A DNA stretch of 64,000 nt from Mucilaginibacter sp. (lineage in GTDB: Bacteria; Bacteroidota; Bacteroidia; Sphingobacteriales; Sphingobacteriaceae). A program made the position numbers and the translations under genes. Positions within the stretch are counted from its first letter, which is position 1. Every line of letters begins with the position of its first letter. Location: assembly GCF_028288225.1 (NCBI RefSeq), contig NZ_JAQBOC010000018.1, forward strand, positions 1 to 64,000, read 5' to 3'. Shown one piece after another: positions 57,874-64,000 of this stretch. Below the pieces are notes generated by a model, which worked only from the letters and a program-made list of their open reading frames with translations, was not told where the DNA came from and made no database searches.

Positions 57874-59202
57874 TTATCTTAATTTACCGCCAGAGGCATC
57901 ATTAAAATCATCTTCGTAATTTACCTTACCGTTTGATAGTTTAACATAATCAACCGAGCCTGTACCCTGAAAGGTGTAATCAATCCCTATTATTTTTGCT
58001 TTGATGATGTCCTCATTTACCGAATAAACCAGCTTACCATTCAAAAATATTTTCGCTTTCCTGTTTGCCGTTTCAATCCGTACTTTTACAAACGAGCTAA
58101 AATCGACCCCGAAGGCTGACAGATCTGCCTGTTTGCCGGAAGCATAATAATTTGTAAAAAGTAAATCGAGTGAGGAAATACAACCTTTACTGCAAAGCGG
58201 GATGTAAATGGCCGTGCCCTCGCACAAAATATAGATCTTACTGAGCTGGCATATTGATGCCCCTTCCTTATAATCGTTTTTTACAGACGTTTCAAAAATA
58301 AAATTATCACTGTAGATCTCGCCAAAGTCGCGTACGTTTGCATAAAGCACGTCAGGGGTAACAGGTTGCAGCTTGACATTTTTTGCCTGGACCTTTTCAA
58401 TTGGTAATGAAATTTTCCCGTTAACTATAACTTCTTCTTTTGAAAAATACACCGGCACAGGCGATTGTGTAACTGCGGTCAGCCAGCCATTTGATTTAAT
58501 TAAAAGCCGGTGCATGCTTACGATCTTCCCGCCCACAATAAGCTTTGCCTTATAATAATCAGGATAATAATAAATAGAAGTGTGCTGATGATCATTTTTA
58601 GAAACCTTTGTTTGCAGGTGCCTATCCCATGATTGCTGAATAATAACTGAATCGTAAGGTGATTTGGTAGCATCGTAATTAAATACTACCGAATTTGGCA
58701 AACCCTCTGAAACTACCTTTTTACTGCTGAATTTGTAATCGTTATCAGCAACTTTGGGCGGTGTATTTTTATTAGTGTAAGTTATGGCTGCAATTAAAGC
58801 TATAACACAAATAATAAAAAGAATGATCTTTAACCGGTTTGTACTTTTTCCGGTAGCTGGCTGTTCTTCTTTAATATCGCTTGCAACAGGAATCGGTATA
58901 ATATTTTCTGCAGGTGTTGTGCCGTTGCCATTTTGTGATTTAAAGCTGCGCCAGTTTTCGTACCCCAAAAACTGAACAAGCGTGTCAAGCGTATGCGTAT
59001 TCGGCAGGCTATCGTATTTTACCTTACCCCAAACCCTTTTTAGCGTAACATGACTAAGCGCAATACCAGTATGTTCCTGGATCTTTTCGCTCAGGATTAC
59101 AAAATCCTGGTTAGTCCACTCGCTGCTATCGCCCCAACCAGTATTTATTTCAAATAACTTTTTGGTTTTTTCTATAAAAAACTCGTCATTATGCATAGCC
59201 AA
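57874..59202 (-). CDS. HTH-like N-terminus + TM + concanavalin-like C-terminal domain, hypothetical membrane regulator
   Basis: N-term DFVILSEKIQEHTGIALSHVTLKRVWGKV; TM LKIILFIICVIALIAAITYT; C-term VRIETANRKAKIFLNGKLVYSV. Confidence 0.6.
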   Translation of the reverse strand: MAMHNDEFFIEKTKKLFEINTGWGDSSEWTNQDFVILSEKIQEHTGIALSHVTLKRVWGKVKYDSLPNTHTLDTLVQFLGYENWRSFKSQNGNGTTPAENIIPIPVASDIKEEQPATGKSTNRLKIILFIICVIALIAAITYTNKNTPPKVADNDYKFSSKKVVSEGLPNSVVFNYDATKSPYDSVIIQQSWDRHLQTKVSKNDHQHTSIYYYPDYYKAKLIVGGKIVSMHRLLIKSNGWLTAVTQSPVPVYFSKEEVIVNGKISLPIEKVQAKNVKLQPVTPDVLYANVRDFGEIYSDNFIFETSVKNDYKEGASICQLSKIYILCEGTAIYIPLCSKGCISSLDLLFTNYYASGKQADLSAFGVDFSSFVKVRIETANRKAKIFLNGKLVYSVNEDIIKAKIIGIDYTFQGTGSVDYVKLSNGKVNYEDDFNDASGGKLR

Positions 59203-59535
59203 AATTCAATATTGAAGCAAAAATATAATATATAGCCAAATGGTTTGGCTTGTACAAACTTGTACCAACTTGTATAAAATTTGAATAGCATTATCAGCTA
59301 TTTCTTCTTAAATTTATATATAATAAATATATTAAATCCTTTATAAATAAAAGGAGAGCATTGCCAATTATAAACCAAAATTATTTGCACTATTAATATG
59401 CGCTGTTGATTATAAACAACATGCACAATGGCTGTAAAATAAACAATGCTTTTAAATATGAGGATAAGCCAATTGCCCTCTTACAAGGTAACACTTTCCC
59501 CTAAAGAGTTTATTGTTATACTTAATCTTTTTGTT

Positions 59536-60768
59536 ATGCTTAGTAAAAATATACACCGGTTAATTTTTTGGCTGTTGTATTTAAATTGCTTTATTTTAAC
59601 AACAGCCTACGCTCAAACATTTGATATAAACAATCACCATAAAAAAGTATCCATACCATTCCGGTTGGTGAGGAATATGGTAATTATTCAATTGCAGATC
59701 GATAATAAAGGGCCCTTTAATTTTGTTATGGACACGGGTGTTGGATTGATGATAATTACCGACCCTCAATTAATTGATTCGCTAAACATACCGGTAAAAC
59801 GCATTTTAAAGCTGAGAGGGTTTGGCGAAAACGAATCGTACGAGGCATATGCCTCTCCTGTATTAAATATTGGGATCCCGGGGCTTACCAGCTATGGCGT
59901 TAGTGCAGCCATATTAAAAAAAGATCATTTTGGCTTATCAAACTATGCAGGAATGCCGATACATGGTTTGCTGGGATACGAATTTTTCAATAACCTGGCT
60001 GTAAAGGTAAATTTTAGTGATTCAACCATAACAGTATACAGGTCAAAGGATAAAAAGAAGTTTGCAAAAGGCGACAAGGTGCCAATAACCATTGAGGATC
60101 ATAAACCTTATATGGAAGCAATTGTTGTTATGCCCGATGGAAGTGCAAAGAAAAGCAAGCTGGTAATTGATCTTGGCGCCGGCCATCCGCTCTCCCTTGA
60201 AAACATATCTGACAAAAATGAATTACAAAAAAAATGTATCCGCGCTAATCTTGGTGTTGGATTTAGCGGGCCGATAAATGGGTTTATAAGCCGGGTGAAT
60301 GAAATTGGATTGGGAAAGTATAAGATCAAAAATATAATTTCTTCCTTTCCACAGGATGACTCTTTAAAAAACTATCTAAGCGTAAAAAGAGACGGAAACA
60401 TTGGCATTGGCTTGCTTAAAAAATTTGTCGTTGTTTTTGACTACCCTGGTAATGCCCTTTATTTGAAGCCCGGTCACAATTTTAAAGAACCATTTGAGCA
60501 GGATATGAGCGGCCTGGAATATTATGCCGATGGCGATGGTTTTAAGCGAATTATTATTAGCCGCGTAGAACCCGGCTCTGCAGGCGATAAGATAGGCCTT
60601 GCGAAGGATGATGAGATCGTATCTATAAATTTTAAACCTATCTCAAAAATGAGCCTTGAAGAAGTTGATAACCTGTTTAAATCACAGAATGACCGGAACC
60701 TTTTACTGGAGGTTTATCATGACAACCGGCACGACATGGTTGTGATGACGCTGAAGAGGAGGATCTAG
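59536..60768 (+). CDS. Retropepsin-like aspartyl protease with C-terminal PDZ domain
   Basis: GPFNFVMDTGVGLMIITD; KSKLVIDLGAGHPLSL; PDZ VEPGSAGDKIGLAKDDEIVSIN. Start moved from 59446. Confidence 0.85.
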   Translation: MLSKNIHRLIFWLLYLNCFILTTAYAQTFDINNHHKKVSIPFRLVRNMVIIQLQIDNKGPFNFVMDTGVGLMIITDPQLIDSLNIPVKRILKLRGFGENESYEAYASPVLNIGIPGLTSYGVSAAILKKDHFGLSNYAGMPIHGLLGYEFFNNLAVKVNFSDSTITVYRSKDKKKFAKGDKVPITIEDHKPYMEAIVVMPDGSAKKSKLVIDLGAGHPLSLENISDKNELQKKCIRANLGVGFSGPINGFISRVNEIGLGKYKIKNIISSFPQDDSLKNYLSVKRDGNIGIGLLKKFVVVFDYPGNALYLKPGHNFKEPFEQDMSGLEYYADGDGFKRIIISRVEPGSAGDKIGLAKDDEIVSINFKPISKMSLEEVDNLFKSQNDRNLLLEVYHDNRHDMVVMTLKRRI

Positions 60769-60801
60769 AGATTTGACAACTTTTAAAAAGTTGTCAAATC
60801 T
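60769..60801. terminator. Bidirectional hairpin agatttgacaactttt/aaaaagttgtcaaatct
   Basis: Near-perfect 16-bp inverted repeat between convergent genes. Confidence 0.85.
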
Positions 60802-60814
60802 AATCTTCAATATT

Positions 60815-61978
60815 TTAATTAACCTCCAGCTGATCCTTTGAAGGGAATACCGGGAAAGCTCCGTGGGGTTCACTTTGGTACCAAAATGCTACCGATGCCA
60901 AATCGTCCTGTAGTGGCATGTACCTTCCATCATGGTGCCAGCCCAAATCCTGCAGGGTTACTTTAAGGTCTTTTTCAAAACGGATAGGATCGGCAATGTG
61001 CCAGCGGTAAAGACCAAATCGCTGGGCTATTTCATAGTGCCCATCTCCTCTTAACACTTGCGGCAAACCAGTGTAAGGGCCGCTGAATTCAGTATATTCG
61101 CTGCCTTCAACACCAGCCGCGTTTTTATGCCGGCTGTCGAAATCATAAGCTCCGCAAAAATAGTCTTCGGTGCCCGTACCATTAATAGTCGGGAATTTAG
61201 TATCTCCATCCATAAAGAACTTGATCTCTCCTTCACCCCACCAGCCGTTTTTGTTTGAGCCATAGGCTAAATAGGTGCCTACATACTGTCCCTTACCTTT
61301 AATGCTGTCAACCATTACAAAATCTTTTTTAAATGGCAATGGGTTTACCCTGCGAAATTGAGCGTGAAAGTAACCGGCATCTTTAGGAACGTCAGTAAGT
61401 GTATAGTCTACCTGGTAATATAGCACCATATCTTCATTATCAATATTTTCCATGGTTATACGGCATTTTTTGCGAAAAGGCATAGGCCAATAGCAGTTTA
61501 ACCCACTACCCGGATTAACAACAACTGCTAATGACGTAACGGGTGCATATTTACCCCATCCCATACAAAAGAAATCGCCAACCGGCGCTTCTACAGATGG
61601 TGTAGTTTCATCGTCCCAATAAAAGCGAATGATAGAATAGCGCCAGTTACCTGTAGGTGTCATCCAGATATGCTGTATAGCACCTGACTCGTTTATCTCG
61701 GCAACAGTATATGTTGTGTGTTTTTTGATAACAACACTCGGGCTTACTTTCCAGGTTTGTCCCAACTCTCTTGATGGCGCTGCCCCCGTACCTGTGGTGG
61801 CCATACCACCCTTACCCTTTTCGCCATTAAAATTCTCAGGGCTGATAGACCTGGTTTTGGCATCAGACATCCGGTAAAGATTACCCATGTTTACACCAAG
61901 TCCATTAAATTTTTCCTGTGCCTGTACAGATAAGGAAACTAAAACTCCCGCTAAAACAAGTAAAGCTGATCTTTTCAT
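60815..61978 (-). CDS. DUF2961 family glycoside hydrolase-like protein
   Basis: NESGAIQHIWMTPTGNWRYSIIRFYWDDETTPSVEAPVGDFFCMGWG; NGTGTEDYFCGAYDF. Start moved from 62044. Confidence 0.85.
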   Translation of the reverse strand: MKRSALLVLAGVLVSLSVQAQEKFNGLGVNMGNLYRMSDAKTRSISPENFNGEKGKGGMATTGTGAAPSRELGQTWKVSPSVVIKKHTTYTVAEINESGAIQHIWMTPTGNWRYSIIRFYWDDETTPSVEAPVGDFFCMGWGKYAPVTSLAVVVNPGSGLNCYWPMPFRKKCRITMENIDNEDMVLYYQVDYTLTDVPKDAGYFHAQFRRVNPLPFKKDFVMVDSIKGKGQYVGTYLAYGSNKNGWWGEGEIKFFMDGDTKFPTINGTGTEDYFCGAYDFDSRHKNAAGVEGSEYTEFSGPYTGLPQVLRGDGHYEIAQRFGLYRWHIADPIRFEKDLKVTLQDLGWHHDGRYMPLQDDLASVAFWYQSEPHGAFPVFPSKDQLEVN

Positions 61979-61988
61979 CTTCATCAAT

Positions 61989-62822
61989 TTAATTAAGTTT
62001 ATAAAATTCAATAGCGTTGAGTCCCCAAAAGCGGGATTGCTCATTTATAGATAGCTTAGATATGTAATTCCGAACTATCGAGATCATTTTATCATATCCC
62101 CCGGCAACATTACAAACCGGCCAGTCGGAACCAAACATCACCCTTTTAGCGCCAAAAGCTTCAAATACTACATCAAGGTAAGGCTCAAAATCAGCTATTT
62201 TCCAGTTTTGCCAGTCGGCTTCAGTTACCATGCCTGATATTTTGCACCAAACATTTTCATGCTGAGCAATGATCTTCATGTTATTTGCCCACTTCTCAAT
62301 ATTCCCGTTTTTAATGTCAGGTTTGGCTATATGGTCAATGACATAGCGAACTCCTGAAATATTTTTTACAAACTGGTTAGTGTAACCCAACTGATCGGGG
62401 AAGATCAATATGTCATAGGTAAGATCATAATTTTTAAGGGCAGCAATACCTTTCATAAACTGCGGATTCAGCATATAGGCCCTGTCTGGTTCACCCTGCA
62501 AAACATGACGAATACCTTTGAGCTTTTTAAAGTTGCTATAATAAGCTATACGCTCCCTCACATGCGGATCCATCAAATCAATCCAGCCAACAACTCCTTT
62601 TATAAAATCATGTTTTTCTGCAAGGCTTAATAAAAATTCAGTTTCCGTTTCGCTTTGACCTACCTGTACAGCTATACAGCCATTAATATTATATTTATTT
62701 AATATTGGTTCTAGGTCTTGCGGGTAAAAGTCCTGCCGTATTGCAGCCATGGAATCATCAATCCAACTATCCCTAACCGGGTCAAATTTCCAAAAGTGCT
62801 GATGAGAATCTATTTTTAACAT
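61989..62822 (-). CDS. Amidohydrolase 2 family, fuconolactonase-like
   Basis: KIDSHQHFWKFDPVRDSWIDDSMAAIRQDFYP; MFGSDWPVC. Confidence 0.88.
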   Translation of the reverse strand: MLKIDSHQHFWKFDPVRDSWIDDSMAAIRQDFYPQDLEPILNKYNINGCIAVQVGQSETETEFLLSLAEKHDFIKGVVGWIDLMDPHVRERIAYYSNFKKLKGIRHVLQGEPDRAYMLNPQFMKGIAALKNYDLTYDILIFPDQLGYTNQFVKNISGVRYVIDHIAKPDIKNGNIEKWANNMKIIAQHENVWCKISGMVTEADWQNWKIADFEPYLDVVFEAFGAKRVMFGSDWPVCNVAGGYDKMISIVRNYISKLSINEQSRFWGLNAIEFYKLN

Positions 62823-62823
62823 T

Positions 62824-62930
62824 CGTTTAAGTTGATTAAGTTAGATTAGGTTGATTAGGTTGATTAGGTTTTGCAGGGTCGATAATCATAACTTAATCAA
62901 CCACTCTCCCAATCAACTCAATCAACTAAC
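62824..62930. repeat. Low-complexity phrase repeat (ttgattaggttgattaggtt / aatcaaccactctcccaatcaactcaatcaac)
   Basis: Repeated gattaggtt units and their reverse complement; same phrase family as 30856-30925 and 53405-53452. Confidence 0.7.
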
Positions 62931-62935
62931 CTCTG

Positions 62936-63724
62936 CTACGCATTCGCCAAAGCCCTGTCAAGATGCACATATCCCCCATCAACATATATCAATTGCCCGG
63001 TTGTATGGCTTGATCTTTCTGACAGTAAAAAGATAGCGGTATTTGCTATTTCTTCGGTAGTGGTCATCCGGCTTCCTAATGGGATCTTTGATTCAATTTC
63101 CTTTAGCTTTTCCTGCGGATTTGATAAAGTTTTTATCCAGGTCTCATATAGCGGCGTCCAGCATTCAGCAACAACTATTGCATTTACCCTTATTCCGTAT
63201 TTCAAAAGTTCAACTGCCCATTCGCGTGTTAATGCATTCCGGCCGCCGTTTGCCGCCGCATATGCGGATGTGTTTCCCTGTCCTGTATCTGCAGTTTTTG
63301 AGGTAATATTCAATATAGCTCCCTTTGATTTTTTTAAAGCAGGCAATGCAAAATGTGCCATCAGGTAATAATGAACAAGATTTTTATGCAGCGAAGCCAT
63401 AAATTGTTCATAATTGCCATTTTCAAGTCCTACACCATCATTTACACCTGCATTGTTAACAAGACCTTCAATCCGGCCAAAATGTTGCAGAACCTCGTTT
63501 ACTGCCTTTTCGCACGCAGCCGGATCGGTAAGCTCTGCAACAACCTGGTGAACTTTTCCTCCGGCTGCTTCAACTTCATGTACAACAACCATGTTATCTG
63601 CCTCAGTCCTGCCCACAATAACCGGGATAGCCCCTTCTGCTGCTAGTACCTTTACTATTCCTGCGCCTATGCCCTTAGCGCCACCGGTTACTACTATTAC
63701 TTTATTTGTTAATTGTAAATTCAT
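62936..63724 (-). CDS. SDR family oxidoreductase, L-fucose dehydrogenase-like
   Basis: KVIVVTGGAKGIGAGIVKVLAAEGA; NNAGVNDGVGLE; TGQGNTSAYAAANGGRNALTREWA. Confidence 0.85.
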   Translation of the reverse strand: MNLQLTNKVIVVTGGAKGIGAGIVKVLAAEGAIPVIVGRTEADNMVVVHEVEAAGGKVHQVVAELTDPAACEKAVNEVLQHFGRIEGLVNNAGVNDGVGLENGNYEQFMASLHKNLVHYYLMAHFALPALKKSKGAILNITSKTADTGQGNTSAYAAANGGRNALTREWAVELLKYGIRVNAIVVAECWTPLYETWIKTLSNPQEKLKEIESKIPLGSRMTTTEEIANTAIFLLSERSSHTTGQLIYVDGGYVHLDRALANA

Positions 63725-63787
63725 ATTATTAAAGTTTAAATTACACTCGCCTCACCCTGTCTTCTCCAAAGGAGAGGATTCAATTTA

Positions 63788-64000
63788 TTAATGGCTGCCA
63801 ACCATTTCCAATTTCTTAACTCTCAAATTTGTCGTCGCGAAATAGAGTATGTATGAAAAGCATACAATTGGCACCAGGTAAGCAAATTTAATATTACTTG
63901 CATCTGAAACCAGGCCCATTATCGGCGGAATTGTTGCACCACCCACTATTCCCATTATTATTAATGATGACCCAAGCTTGGTTTTTTGCCCCAGACCCCT
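63788..64000 (-). CDS. L-fucose:H+ symporter-like MFS permease, C-terminal part (runs off window)
   Basis: Translated: ...GLGQKTKLGSSLIIMGIVGGATIPPIMGLVSDASNIKFAYLVPIVCFSYILYFATTNLRVKKLEMVGSH*. Confidence 0.8.
   Translation of the reverse strand, partial: RGLGQKTKLGSSLIIMGIVGGATIPPIMGLVSDASNIKFAYLVPIVCFSYILYFATTNLRVKKLEMVGSH

Overview
Bacteroidota chromosome window, probably Sphingobacteriaceae (Mucilaginibacter/Pedobacter-like) judging from gene content and promoter/RBS style; taxonomy is inference. It has two halves. (1) About 1-30.3 kb is an accessory, repeat-rich region that ends at a tRNA-Leu(UAA)/tRNA-Gly(GCC) pair. It carries three separate candidate anti-phage loci: (a) a 1299-aa Cap4/DUF4297-like nuclease + STAND NTPase (Avs-like), divergent from a 631-aa DUF4209/HEPN-like protein, the pair bracketed by inverted copies of a dispersed repeat; (b) a 1116-aa bacterial NACHT protein with an S1/OB-like C-terminus; (c) a tight operon of N6-adenine DNA methyltransferase + AAA ATPase + TOPRIM/DUF4276-like protein, which looks like a methyltransferase-linked split-OLD/PARIS-like module. 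It also has a short membrane protein of superinfection-immunity type that the ORF track misses, and several families of palindromic interspersed repeats, one MITE-like with 24-bp terminal inverted repeats. (2) About 30.4-64 kb is mostly core: recX, murF-alr fusion, DUF502, two tandem MFS transporters, recR, a glycosyltransferase, a RelE/ParE-type TA pair, trpDFBA, Sua5, YceI, Rieske oxygenase, TPR protein, and the start of an L-fucose catabolism cluster. Upstream of trpD there is an un-annotated 15-codon leader ORF, MIIKAINNNWWWLNE (three consecutive Trp codons), followed by an 11-bp terminator hairpin with a T8 tract and plausible alternative pairings: a textbook ribosome-mediated trp attenuator in front of a trp operon lacking trpE, trpG and trpC at this locus. 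Several low-complexity intergenic 'phrase' repeats also run into gene 3' ends and are translated as C-terminal tails. All assignments are by eye; no database search was run.
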